NCBI GenBank assembly: GCA_023399465.1
Contig: JAEWPB010000072.1
Location: 1-15,683 of the forward strand
Source: Pseudomonadota bacterium
GTDB taxonomy: Bacteria > Pseudomonadota > Alphaproteobacteria > Rhizobiales > Rhizobiaceae
Direction of reading: 5' to 3'
DNA: 15,683 nucleotides
This document shows, one piece after another, positions 8,188 through 15,001 of this stretch. The notes under the pieces were generated by a model. That model saw only the letters and a program-made list of their open reading frames with translations. It made no database searches and was not told the origin of the DNA. Within the stretch, counting starts at the first letter, position 1. Each line of letters begins with the position of its first letter. The translations under genes were made by a program, and so were the position numbers.

Positions 8188-8587
8188 AGTGCTTACGCTC
8201 AGCTATATCTGGAAAAAATCGAAATCCCGCAAGGTCCCATCCAACCCAGACGATGGCAGAGATACCCCTGGCCGCTGGTCAGGCTTCCGGAAAAACAGCA
8301 AAATCGAGAAAACCTTCCACCTTGTCAACCTCAGGACGAGATAGCTCGCTTTCGCTCCATGATTGAGAACGTGTGCCCTAATGGCAGGCTGACGACAACA
8401 CTGTTCGCCTGCGTTACGTCGTGAACAATTGCAGCAAACGAAGCAATTCGAAGCACGCCGGCTTCACTGGGATCGACCAGCGAAGAGCGGATCCATGCGC
8501 ATGGTCGCCCATGTTTCCTCGACTAAGAAACACTCCGGGAATTTTGTATGATCTTGAAAAGAACTGAACGGGATCAGCTAGTTAAAC
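8188..8587. other. Intergenic region between the UXS gene and tRNA-Pro
   Basis: About 400 bases with no convincing intact gene. On the minus strand a frame is open from about 8520 to a TGA at 8331-8333 and reads like protein in places (RIASFAAIVHDV, SIMERKRAISS), but it has no good start or ribosome site. It may be a gene remnant or chance. The promoter of the UXS gene must lie at the left end; I see no clear boxes. Confidence 0.45.
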
Positions 8588-8664
8588 TGGTCGGAGTGGC
8601 AAGATTCGAACTTGCGACCCCCACGTCCCGAACGTGGTGCGCTACCAGACTGCGCTACACTCCG
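8588..8664 (-). tRNA. tRNA-Pro (anticodon CGG)
   Basis: A complete 77-base cloverleaf with CCA encoded (8588-8590). The acceptor stem pairs CGGAGTG with CACTCCG. The anticodon arm is CCACG-TTCGGGA-CGTGG, giving anticodon CGG. The T arm contains GTTCGAATC. The 3' end points toward the UXS/glycosyltransferase pair. Confidence 0.97.
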
Positions 8665-8679
8665 TGACCAGTGGTGGGG

Positions 8680-8708
8680 TCTATAGACCAGCATTTTTCG
8701 ATGCACAA
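8680..8708 (-). promoter_or_regulatory. Promoter of tRNA-Pro
   Basis: On the minus strand TTGTGC (8703-8708) and TATAGA (8680-8685) are 17 bases apart, and the -10 ends 15 bases before the tRNA. The -10 lies inside a perfect 12-bp palindrome, GGTCTATAGACC (8678-8689). Confidence 0.7.
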
Positions 8709-8942
8709 GCACCGATTTGAAAAAACTTCGCCGGATCGCGAAAAAAATTCCGGCGGGTCGGAAAACCGGGTCCGACAGCAGCGATGCCGGCGCGCAACGC
8801 CGCCGATAATTTCGCGGCCAGCGCGGCTGCGCCGATTTTCTTTCCCCGCATTTGGCGCTAGTGGTCGCAATTCGCGCCGATGCCCTGCCCGCCCTGAGGG
8901 GCAGAACCGGCGTACGGGGACAGAGATCCAAGGGACAGACAA

Positions 8943-9353
8943 ATGAAACTCCGCATGTTGATGACGGCCGGCCTCGTGCTGGCGCTTGCCGGCTGCACCA
9001 CGACCGGCGGCATGGCACGCAATCCGATCGAAGCCCGATGGAACGGCCAGCAGGCCGGTTCCTTCTTCGCCAAGTTCGGCCCGCCGGTCGCCGATGCCCA
9101 GGTCGGCGCAAACAGCATCTACACCTGGCGCGGCGGCTACAAGACCGCGCGCATCCCGGCGAAATATGCCGAGGGCACCGATGGCAAGAAGGGCAAGCAG
9201 ATTGCGCCGGCACGCACCGCCCGTCTGCGCTGCGAAGCCAAGCTGACGGTCGATTCCGGTTACGTCATCCGCAAGATCGAGACGGTCGCCGACCGCCCCG
9301 GCGAGAAGAGCGCTTCCTACTGCACCGAACTCCTGGTCGGCGACACCGAGTGA
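8943..9353 (+). CDS. Small lipoprotein of unknown function
   Basis: A 136-residue protein with an N-terminal lipoprotein signal: basic MKLR, a hydrophobic stretch, then lipobox LAGC with the lipidated Cys at about residue 18. The residue after Cys is Thr, so transport to the outer membrane is likely by the usual sorting rule. The mature part has FFAKFGPPVADAQVG and TYTWRGGYKT-like stretches (seen as IYTWRGGYKT). Two further Cys (in LRCEAKL and SYCTELL) might form a disulfide. AGGGA 7 bases before the ATG supports the start. It stands alone: a tRNA is behind it, and a hairpin separates it from the methyltransferase. The overall form is like small conserved rhizobial lipoproteins, but no function is known to me. 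Confidence 0.85.
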   Translation: MKLRMLMTAGLVLALAGCTTTGGMARNPIEARWNGQQAGSFFAKFGPPVADAQVGANSIYTWRGGYKTARIPAKYAEGTDGKKGKQIAPARTARLRCEAKLTVDSGYVIRKIETVADRPGEKSASYCTELLVGDTE

Positions 9354-9396
9354 CCGGCGCTTGCCGGCAAACGTTTGCAGGCGGCTCGCCGCCTGC
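9354..9396 (+). terminator. Hairpin cluster after the lipoprotein gene
   Basis: Three inverted repeats follow the stop codon directly: CCGGC/GCCGG (9354-9367), the palindrome GCAAACGTTTGC (9367-9378), and the 8-bp stem GCAGGCGG/CCGCCTGC (9377-9396) with a CTCG tetraloop. No proper U-tract follows, so termination is likely but not certain. Confidence 0.45.
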
Positions 9397-9477
9397 TGCT
9401 CCCCACTTTCGAAAACTGCAAGGCCTATAGAAGACGACAGCGACCCGCCCTTAACGGACCGATAAGGAGACATCCCG

Positions 9478-10227
9478 ATGACTGTGACCGATGATCCGCT
9501 TTATCGTGACCCTGGGCTGGCGAGTTTCTACGACCTCGAAAACGGCTGGGCGGACGACACCTACTACTGCGCACGGCTGGCCGAAGGAGCCCGGTCGGTG
9601 CTCGACCTCGGCTGCGGCACCGGTCTGCTGGCTGCCCATCTGGCCGTTGCGGGGCATGAGGTCACCGGCGTCGATCCGGCCGGCGCCATGCTCGACATCG
9701 CACGGGCGCGCGAGGGCGGCGACCGGGCGACCTTCATCGAGGCCGATGCCCGAATCGTCCGCCTCGGGCGCAAGTTCGACCTGATCGTGCTGACCGGTCA
9801 CGCCTATCAGGTGTTCTTGAGCGACGAGGACCAGAAGGCGGTGCTGGCGACCATCGCCCTGCATCTCGCCCCCGCAGGGCGCTTCATCTTCGACAGCCGC
9901 AATCCGGCGGTGCAGGAATGGCTCGAATGGCAGGCCGACAATTCCGTGCGCGACATCGACCATCCGCAGCACGGCACCGTCCGCGCATGGAATACGGCAG
10001 TGTTCGAAGAGAGTTCCGGCATCGTCACCTACGAGACCCACTACGTCGCCGAGGATAGCGGCATCCGCTGGGTAGCGGCCTCGAGCATCCGCTTCACGGA
10101 AAAGGACAGGCTTGCCGCATTGATCGCGGACGCCGGCCTGGCCGTGCACCAATGGCTCGGCGATTGGCGGGGCGCCCTGGCCACTCCGTCATCCCGCGAG
10201 TTCATCCCGATCGGTGGCCTTGCCTGA
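9478..10227 (+). CDS. Class I SAM-dependent methyltransferase
   Basis: Transfers a methyl group from S-adenosylmethionine to an unidentified acceptor in the cytoplasm. Over 249 residues the Rossmann-type fold shows motif I VLDLGCGTG (41-49), the acidic end of beta-2 in GVDPAGAMLDIAR, the DLIVLTGHAYQ strand-4 region near 101-111, and LAPAGRFIFDSRNP near 132-145 as motif III. The overall pattern fits the Methyltransf_25/11 group. AAGGAG about 8 bases upstream of ATG supports the start. The gene seems to be a single transcription unit. Small-molecule, tRNA and protein substrates are all possible; the neighbours give no clue. Confidence 0.9.
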   Translation: MTVTDDPLYRDPGLASFYDLENGWADDTYYCARLAEGARSVLDLGCGTGLLAAHLAVAGHEVTGVDPAGAMLDIARAREGGDRATFIEADARIVRLGRKFDLIVLTGHAYQVFLSDEDQKAVLATIALHLAPAGRFIFDSRNPAVQEWLEWQADNSVRDIDHPQHGTVRAWNTAVFEESSGIVTYETHYVAEDSGIRWVAASSIRFTEKDRLAALIADAGLAVHQWLGDWRGALATPSSREFIPIGGLA

Positions 10228-10294
10228 GGCAACAACCCCGCGCTGAGCAGCGATATTCTTGCCATCATTGGTAACTGTACTCGATTTTTTGGCA

Positions 10295-10354
10295 GGATCA
10301 CTTTATTGATCCGGCGAGTTCGCGCCGTTTGACAATCGATCCTCCAGATATAAA
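10295..10354 (+). promoter_or_regulatory. Promoter region of the small secreted protein, with a dyad upstream
   Basis: TTGACA (10329-10334) is a perfect -35 box. An A/T-rich TATAAATAA follows, with a best -10 (TAAATA, 10351-10356) 16 bases away. Upstream, GGATCA/TGATCC (10295-10312) forms a dyad that could be an operator. Regulation is inferred. Confidence 0.5.
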
Positions 10355-10399
10355 TAAGCTAAGGGCTGGGACCGCACTTGCATTACTCGGAGACTTGCC

Positions 10400-10843
10400 A
10401 TGAGTATTCGAAGCGCAGCCCTCCTCTCATCCTTATGCATTCTCGGCTCGATCGTCATCGCCTCCCCCGCCGCGGCGTTGACGATGAAGGAATGCAGCGC
10501 GAAATATAAGGCGGCGCAGGCAGCCGGGACCACCAAGGGCATGAAGTGGAACGATTTCCGCGCCGCTGAGTGCGGCCCCGACGCGACCGCCGAACCGGAA
10601 GTGACGCTCGGCAGCGGCGAGACCGCCGAACCCGAGAAGCCGACGATGAAAGCCCCCTCGGGTGTCAAATTCCCGGCGGCCATTTCGCCGAAATATTCCA
10701 GCGAAACACCCGGCAAGGCGCGGATGCACACCTGCGTCGACGCCTATCACCAGAACAAGGACGCCAACACCCTCAACGGCCTGAAGTGGATCCAGAAGGG
10801 CGGAGGCTACTACAGCCTGTGCAATGCGCGATTGAAGGGCTGA
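10400..10843 (+). CDS. Small secreted protein with duplicated Cys/GxKW module
   Basis: A 147-residue protein with a Sec signal peptide (hydrophobic core LLSSLCILGSIVIA, likely cleaved after SPAAA, about residue 27-29), hence periplasmic. The mature part repeats one module twice. The first copy has CSAKYKAAQAAG, GMKWNDF and a closing C at about residue 53. The second has CVDAYHQNK, GLKWIQ and a closing C near 142. A low-complexity Glu/Pro/Thr linker joins them. Each module has two Cys that could pair. The layout is reminiscent of PsiF-type repeats, but I do not claim membership. GGAG 7 bases before the ATG and a TTGACA promoter support expression. The function is unknown. Confidence 0.8.
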   Translation: MSIRSAALLSSLCILGSIVIASPAAALTMKECSAKYKAAQAAGTTKGMKWNDFRAAECGPDATAEPEVTLGSGETAEPEKPTMKAPSGVKFPAAISPKYSSETPGKARMHTCVDAYHQNKDANTLNGLKWIQKGGGYYSLCNARLKG

Positions 10844-10857
10844 AACCCTCCACCTGA

Positions 10858-10892
10858 AAAAGGCCCGCCGGTGCGAAACCGGCGGGCCTTTT
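10858..10892. terminator. Strong bidirectional rho-independent terminator
   Basis: A 14-bp perfect stem AAAAGGCCCGCCGG (10858-10871) / CCGGCGGGCCTTTT (10879-10892) has a 7-base loop. A-run and T-run flanks let it serve both the plus-strand secreted protein gene and the minus-strand RTX gene. Confidence 0.9.
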
Positions 10893-10947
10893 GGTCTGGA
10901 CGCTTCACGCGCACTCTAGCACGTGTGATCCCGCGCCTGCGACCCCG

Positions 10948-11991
10948 CTAAAGCACGAAATCGTCAGCTGCCATCCCCGCAACACCTGTGAACAGGATTT
11001 CGAAATCGGCATTGCCGTCGCCGTTGACATCGCCCTGCACGACGGTGGCACCGCCCAGAGTGTCGGCACGCAGTTCACCGGCCTTGCCGGTGAAGGCCGC
11101 TGCCCCGACGAAGGTAAATGCCTGGTTCCCCGCCGTGACGGTATCGGCGTCAATCTGGCGCAGTCTGACGATATCATCATCGGCGCTTTTGAAGTCGCTG
11201 ATCGTGTCTGAAGTGCCCACCGCGGAGTCGTTAACGGTCGCGAAAATGAAACTGTCGGCGTCTTCACCACCCCTCAACGTGTCGGCTCCCTGATTGCCGC
11301 GCACACGATCGTCACCGGCGCCAGCGTCGATGGTTTCGTTGCCATTCCCGCATGTGATCCTGTCGTCGCCGCGCCCGCCAAAAACGGTGCCCGTAACCGT
11401 GCCTATCTGTCCATTATAGACATCATCCCCACGCCCGAGGCGCACATCGCCGTTCAAGGCTCCGGTGTTGACTATGGTGTCGTCGCTCCTGCCGGTACTG
11501 TTGAACGCATTCGCGGCCGTTATTGCCCCGGCATTAGTCAGGTTGAAATCTTCGGCACCTTTGACCCAAACGCCATCGGTGCTGGCCTGAATAGTGCCGG
11601 CGGCCAAATTATTCAACAGCGACTCGCCGCTGGAATTTCCGGCAAAATAAACGCCGAACCCATTAGCGGAATTGATGCTCCCACCATTATCAACCTTTGA
11701 TTCGCTCGCGAGTATCCTCACGCCCCCTAACTCGCCGTCCACCGAAGCATTAGCTCGGATCGTTACAGTTTCGTTCGACTGCCCAGGGCCGCCTAATAAA
11801 ATACCATACTGAGTGCCGGACACGCTTCCGGTCCCGAGAACAGTGACTACATGATTAGAGCCCGATCCGACAATGCAAGACTGGGCCGTCGACTCTAGGG
11901 CTACGCCAGCGTTAACTCTCACGTTGTCGGTGGTCCCTAGGTTGACTATGATACCGGGGTTATTTTTTGATGTCGGCGTCTGGAGGGCCAT
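10948..11991 (-). CDS. RTX calcium-binding protein (paralogue 1), type I secretion substrate
   Basis: A secreted protein of 347 residues with no Sec signal. The N-terminal two thirds look like a beta-solenoid of Gly/Asn-rich turns (NNGGSINSANGFG-like, NAGAITAAN, NTGALNGDVRLGRGDDVY). Nonapeptide RTX repeats follow (GGRGDDRI, GAGDDRVRGNQGADTLRGG), which bind calcium outside the cell. The end resembles serralysin-type export regions: DSFIFA, DTISDFKSADD, then DVNGDGNADFEI and a terminal DFVL. The ATG at 11991 is preferred over one 30 bases upstream because AGGAGAAGG stands directly before it and the N-terminus then aligns with paralogue 2. It shares the terminator at 10858-10892. Its own role (adhesin, matrix or biofilm component) is not shown. 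Confidence 0.88.
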   Translation of the reverse strand: MALQTPTSKNNPGIIVNLGTTDNVRVNAGVALESTAQSCIVGSGSNHVVTVLGTGSVSGTQYGILLGGPGQSNETVTIRANASVDGELGGVRILASESKVDNGGSINSANGFGVYFAGNSSGESLLNNLAAGTIQASTDGVWVKGAEDFNLTNAGAITAANAFNSTGRSDDTIVNTGALNGDVRLGRGDDVYNGQIGTVTGTVFGGRGDDRITCGNGNETIDAGAGDDRVRGNQGADTLRGGEDADSFIFATVNDSAVGTSDTISDFKSADDDIVRLRQIDADTVTAGNQAFTFVGAAAFTGKAGELRADTLGGATVVQGDVNGDGNADFEILFTGVAGMAADDFVL

Positions 11992-12021
11992 GGCACCTTC
12001 TCCTATATAAGCCCCCCGCAA

Positions 12022-12035
12022 ACGACGAACGTCGT
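12022..12035 (-). repeat. Small dyad in the RTX1 leader
   Basis: ACGACG-AA-CGTCGT lies about 20 bases downstream of the candidate -10 box. It could be an operator or an mRNA hairpin in the leader. Confidence 0.4.
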
Positions 12036-12056
12036 CGAATAATATATAAGCGCGCT

Positions 12057-12085
12057 ACAATACTATTTTTCACTGCCATTAACAA
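12057..12085 (-). promoter_or_regulatory. Candidate promoter of RTX paralogue 1
   Basis: On the minus strand TTGTTA (12080-12085) and TATTGT (12057-12062) are 17 bases apart, in a strongly A+T-rich gap of 190 bases between the RTX genes. This suggests RTX1 has its own promoter and does not depend on read-through from RTX2. Confidence 0.5.
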
Positions 12086-12181
12086 ATACCAAATACTGTT
12101 TTTGGCTTAAAAAACACATACAGAATTATTCAAATATAAATCTCGTTCTTAATTAAGCTATTGCAGTGCGTTGCTGCACAA

Positions 12182-13261
12182 TTACACGAGAACCACCCGC
12201 TGAAGCAGCAAATCCGTGACGCGCACCCAAGAAATACCTGCGAGCAGGATTTCGAAATCGGCCTTGCCGTCGCCGTCGACATCGCCGCGCACAAGGATGT
12301 CACCGCCGGAACCGACGGCGCGCAGTTCGCCTGCATCGCCGGAGAAGGCGCTTGCACCGATGTACTCGAAGGCCTGGTTTCCACCCTTCACGGCATCGGC
12401 GTCGATCTGGCGCAAGTCGACCCTGTCGCCTTCGGCGCGATTGAAATCCTCGACCGTGTCGCGGCCGGACGCGCTGACCGTCGAGTGGCCGACGGCTGCG
12501 AAGATGAAGCGGTCGGCATCGGCGCCGCCGCGCAGCACGTCCGCTCCCCTGCCGCCGGCAAGCCGGTCATTGCCCGCGCCGCCGTCGAGCACGTTCGCGC
12601 CCTGCCCGGCATAGATGATGTCATTGCCGTCCTCGCCGTACGCCGCCCCGGACAGCGTTCCGCCGCGGCCGCGATAGATGTCGTCGCCGCGGCCGAGGCG
12701 CAACTCGCCCACCATGCGGCCGGTATTGCCGATGACATCGACCGAAAAGCCGTTGCTGTCATAGCAATAGTCACCGCCGCGGATCAGGCCGCCATTGCTG
12801 ACTTCGACCGTTTCGGGATCTCTCGTGAGGGATGACGAATAGACGTTGATGCCGGTGCGCCCGGCATCGATGACGCCGCGATTTTGAAGCGTGGTCTGCG
12901 TCGTCGAGGAAACGGCCTCGAGATAGACCCCGACGCTCAGCGCTCCGATCTTACCTGCATTGACAATATTGCCATCGCTGGCGAGCAACACGATGCCATA
13001 CTGGCTGCCGAAGACCTCCCCGCCCCTGCCGATGCGCACGCTTTCGCCGGCATCGGCTTCAGGAGCATTGCCGAGATAAATGCCATATCTGCCCGAAACC
13101 GAACCGAAGACCTCTGCCCTGTGGCCGGAGCCTGCGCCATAGATGCAGATGTCGGACTTCGACACCAGTTCCACCCCGGCCGCGACCCGGACATCGTCGG
13201 TCCCGCCGAGCCGGATGGTGATGCCTGCCGTGGTCCTGCTTGCCGGGTGCTGCCATGCCAT
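12182..13261 (-). CDS. RTX calcium-binding protein (paralogue 2), type I secretion substrate
   Basis: A 359-residue paralogue of the next gene downstream, with the same order of parts. The N-terminus (MAWQHPASRTTAGITIRLGG) matches the start of paralogue 1. A solenoid-like region follows (VNAGKIGALSVGVYLEA, NRGVIDAGRTGINVYS). RTX nonapeptides then include GEDGNDIIYAG, GGAGNDRLAGGRGADVLRGG and DADRFIFA. The C-terminal export region has VDLRQIDADAVKGGNQAFEY and DVDGDGKADFEIL. The export signal ends in TDLLL, but six more residues (QRVVLV) follow, unlike paralogue 1, which ends in DFVL. GAGAAGG 8 bases before the ATG supports the start. A small dyad (CATATT/AATATG, 13291-13312) lies upstream. Export by the transporter at 2.8-5.9 kb is inferred. 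Confidence 0.88.
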   Translation of the reverse strand: MAWQHPASRTTAGITIRLGGTDDVRVAAGVELVSKSDICIYGAGSGHRAEVFGSVSGRYGIYLGNAPEADAGESVRIGRGGEVFGSQYGIVLLASDGNIVNAGKIGALSVGVYLEAVSSTTQTTLQNRGVIDAGRTGINVYSSSLTRDPETVEVSNGGLIRGGDYCYDSNGFSVDVIGNTGRMVGELRLGRGDDIYRGRGGTLSGAAYGEDGNDIIYAGQGANVLDGGAGNDRLAGGRGADVLRGGADADRFIFAAVGHSTVSASGRDTVEDFNRAEGDRVDLRQIDADAVKGGNQAFEYIGASAFSGDAGELRAVGSGGDILVRGDVDGDGKADFEILLAGISWVRVTDLLLQRVVLV

Positions 13262-13290
13262 GGCACGGGCCTTCTCGTACGGAGCCGCGT

Positions 13291-13312
13291 CATATTAGCG
13301 CACACCAATATG
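13291..13312. repeat. Dyad upstream of RTX paralogue 2
   Basis: CATATT and AATATG arms are separated by 10 bases, 30 bases before the RTX2 start. It could be an operator overlapping the promoter. The arms are short. Confidence 0.3.
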
Positions 13313-13341
13313 GCAGGAGCGCGCCATCCGGGCCAGATACG

Positions 13342-13366
13342 AAAAAGCCCCGCCGAAGCGGGGCTT
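13342..13366 (-). terminator. Rho-independent terminator of the Omp25-like gene
   Basis: On the minus strand a 9-bp stem AAGCCCCGC/GCGGGGCTT with a TTCG tetraloop is followed by TTTTT. It lies 25 bases after the barrel gene's stop and separates it from RTX paralogue 2. Confidence 0.88.
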
Positions 13367-13391
13367 GAAAAATGCGTCATGACGACGAAGA

Positions 13392-14027
13392 TCAGAACTT
13401 CACACCGACGCCGACGGTGACGGCATGCTGGGTGAAGTCGGCATTGACGCCACCGATGTCCTTGTCGCCGAAATCGGTGTAGCGATATTCGCCGCGGGCA
13501 AAGATGTTGTTGGTGACGGCGTAATCGATACCGGCGCCGACCGTCCAGCCGTTCAGGGTCTTCGTCTCGTCGACGCCGTTGCCATCGGCAAAGGCGTTGG
13601 CGGCAGCCCAGCCGGCAGTACCGTAGATCAGGGCATTGTCGAGGGCGTAGCCGAGACGACCGCGTACCGAGCCGGAAACATCAGTGCCGACGTCGGTGCC
13701 GGAATAGCTGTTTTCGTTCCAGTTGTAGCTGAGGTCACCCTCGATACCGAACACGTAGTTGTCCATCTGGAAGTTGTAGCCGGCGAAGCCGCCGATCATG
13801 CCACCATCGAAATTGTCGGAGCCGCTGACGCCGGCGCCGCTGAAATCGCCGTCCATCCAGCCTGCGCCACCCTGGATACCGCCATAGGCACCGGCCCAGG
13901 TGAATACGGGCGCTGCTTCCATGACCGGAGCCGGCTCCGGGGGAAGCTCGGCAACTGCATCGGCGGCATAGGCGGCGCCGGAGAATGCGGTCGAAGCGAG
14001 AAGGACAGCAATAAGCGTCTTTTTCAT
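13392..14027 (-). CDS. Outer-membrane beta-barrel protein, Omp25/RopB type
   Basis: A 211-residue barrel protein of the small rhizobial/Brucella Omp25-Omp31 group, acting in outer-membrane structure. The signal peptide MKKTLIAVLLASTAFSGAAYA is cut after residue 21. A Pro/Glu-rich stretch follows (AELPPEPAPVMEAAP), then FTWAGAYGGIQGGAGW, the typical first strand. Alternating strands include GGFAGYNFQMDNYVFGIEGD and VRGRLGYALDNALIYGTAGWA, and the final strand HAVTVGVGVKF ends in Phe, as needed for barrel insertion. AAGGAG before ATG and a strong terminator after the stop fit a well-expressed single gene. Porin activity is not implied by the sequence. Confidence 0.93.
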   Translation of the reverse strand: MKKTLIAVLLASTAFSGAAYAADAVAELPPEPAPVMEAAPVFTWAGAYGGIQGGAGWMDGDFSGAGVSGSDNFDGGMIGGFAGYNFQMDNYVFGIEGDLSYNWNENSYSGTDVGTDVSGSVRGRLGYALDNALIYGTAGWAAANAFADGNGVDETKTLNGWTVGAGIDYAVTNNIFARGEYRYTDFGDKDIGGVNADFTQHAVTVGVGVKF

Positions 14028-14660
14028 TGGTAGTCTCCTTGTGTTGCAAGGCTATTTATAATCACTCGCTTGATTAGCTCCTGTAGCACAAGCGCCACAC
14101 CCGACGGCATTGCACCCCGGCAGCGCCGTTCCCCCTCATCGTACGGGGCGTTATTCACAGGGCCGGCGCCCGACCCCGAAGTTTCCAAAACAGCGCGATT
14201 ACAAAGTGTTAACCATGTTGTTGGGAGGCGCGCAGAAGGTGGTTCAGCGCCAGCTCGGCGACAGCGCAGATTTTCCGATTTTTCGCCTTGACCGGCGCCC
14301 GAAGGGGCCCGCGACGGCCGTGCAGCAGCGAATATTGAGGCCGAAAAATGGCGCAGATGGACGCCGCCGGGCAGGTTTCATGATCGGGATTGGGTCTCCC
14401 AGCCCAACAACAGCACCCTCCGTCCGGACGAACATGCGCTGTGATAGGTCGCAGGCGTTGCGTGAACGTCGCGTTGTAGATTGGATGGCGAAAACGGATC
14501 CGGGATGGCCGAAACCGCGGAGGAGAATGATCAGGGGGAACAGCTGTTGAACAAGTTAGTCAAGGCAGAGCGTGGAACGCAGCATGAACAGATGTGTTGT
14601 GGACGAGGTGGCGTATGCAACCAAAAGATTCGACAACGCAGCAAGAATCGCGCAAATGGA
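14028..14660. other. Long intergenic region without a convincing gene
   Basis: About 630 bases between the Omp25-like gene and the leader of the two-gene module. Its left end must hold the barrel gene's promoter (TATAAA at about 14052-14057 on the minus strand). Several frames stay open, for example 14110-14550 and 14505-14663 on the plus strand, but they lack a ribosome site and have unprotein-like composition. An 11-base repeat CCGGCGCCCGA occurs twice (14163-14173 and 14292-14302). One TTATTCACA (14151-14162 area) matches a DnaA box, but it is alone. Confidence 0.5.
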
Positions 14661-14693
14661 TAGGTCCACACGTGAATCAGACGTGTGGACCTA
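14661..14693. repeat. Perfect 13-bp inverted repeat, candidate operator or leader hairpin
   Basis: TAGGTCCACACGT and ACGTGTGGACCTA flank a 7-base loop. There is no T-run after it, so it is not a simple terminator. It lies about 108 bases before the HTH gene and could be its binding site or part of the mRNA leader. Confidence 0.75.
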
Positions 14694-14701
14694 AAGTGTT
14701 A

Positions 14702-14797
14702 ACAGCCGGTTGAGGCTGTAGCGTGATCACCACCGGACCATCAGTTAAAAGGTGGGAGCAGTCAAGTCCTCAACCGGTCCTTTTTAGAGAAAGGACC
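14702..14797 (+). promoter_or_regulatory. Structured leader with mutually exclusive pairings ahead of the HTH gene
   Basis: Three pairings can be drawn. (1) ACAGCC/GGCTGT forms a local hairpin at 14702-14719. (2) GGTCCTTT/AAAGGACC at 14776-14797 forms a hairpin that contains the AAAGGA ribosome site of the HTH gene. (3) CCGGTTGAGG (14706-14715) pairs with CCTCAACCGG (14768-14777), which breaks both others and is followed by TCCTTTTT like a terminator. The pairings are seen in the sequence; a switching role is inferred. Confidence 0.5.
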
Positions 14798-14800
14798 ATG

Positions 14801-15001
14801 ATGGTCTCGAAATACCCACAGCCGTATCGGCTGACTTTTGACGACGCCATAGATATCTGGTTGCGCTCGTGGGCTGGCGAATACCAGCACACGATTGCGG
14901 CCTCTTATTGTGTCAATCAAGGGCGCGTGAATGAAGTTTTGAAGGGACATAAGTACCCGCTCGCCAAGGCCTTCGCTTCCTCGAAACGGAGTGTTGCGTA
15001 G
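14801..15001 (+). CDS. Small helix-turn-helix-like protein, first gene of a coupled pair
   Basis: A 66-residue protein. Residues 11-28 (LTFDDAIDIWLRSW) look like a first helix, and 29-53 (QHTIAASYCVNQGRVNEVLKG) read as a helix-turn-helix: IAASY, a turn at CVNQ, then GRVNEVLKG as recognition helix. The tail is basic (SSKRSV). Two ATGs are adjacent (14798, 14801). The second is chosen because AAAGGA then lies 5 bases away, not 2. The last base of its TAG is the first base of the next gene's GTG, so the two are translationally coupled. DNA binding and control of its own operon, perhaps at the dyad 14661-14693, are inferred. It could instead be a phage- or island-derived regulator. Confidence 0.7.
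   Translation: MVSKYPQPYRLTFDDAIDIWLRSWAGEYQHTIAASYCVNQGRVNEVLKGHKYPLAKAFASSKRSVA

Noticed and set aside
6080..8605. att-type direct repeat between the tRNA-Pro 3' end and the far side of the glycan cassette
   Set aside because: The best match found by eye was only TTCGAAC (7 bases), which is expected by chance.
14110..14550. A 146-codon plus-strand frame in the gene-free region
   Set aside because: It has no ribosome site and its product is low in hydrophobic residues and rich in Arg/Pro/Gly, as in non-coding GC-rich DNA.
14151..14700. Replication origin (one TTATTCACA box, several near-matches such as TGTGGAC)
   Set aside because: Only one good DnaA box, no A+T-rich unwinding stretch next to it, and neither hemE nor repABC genes nearby.
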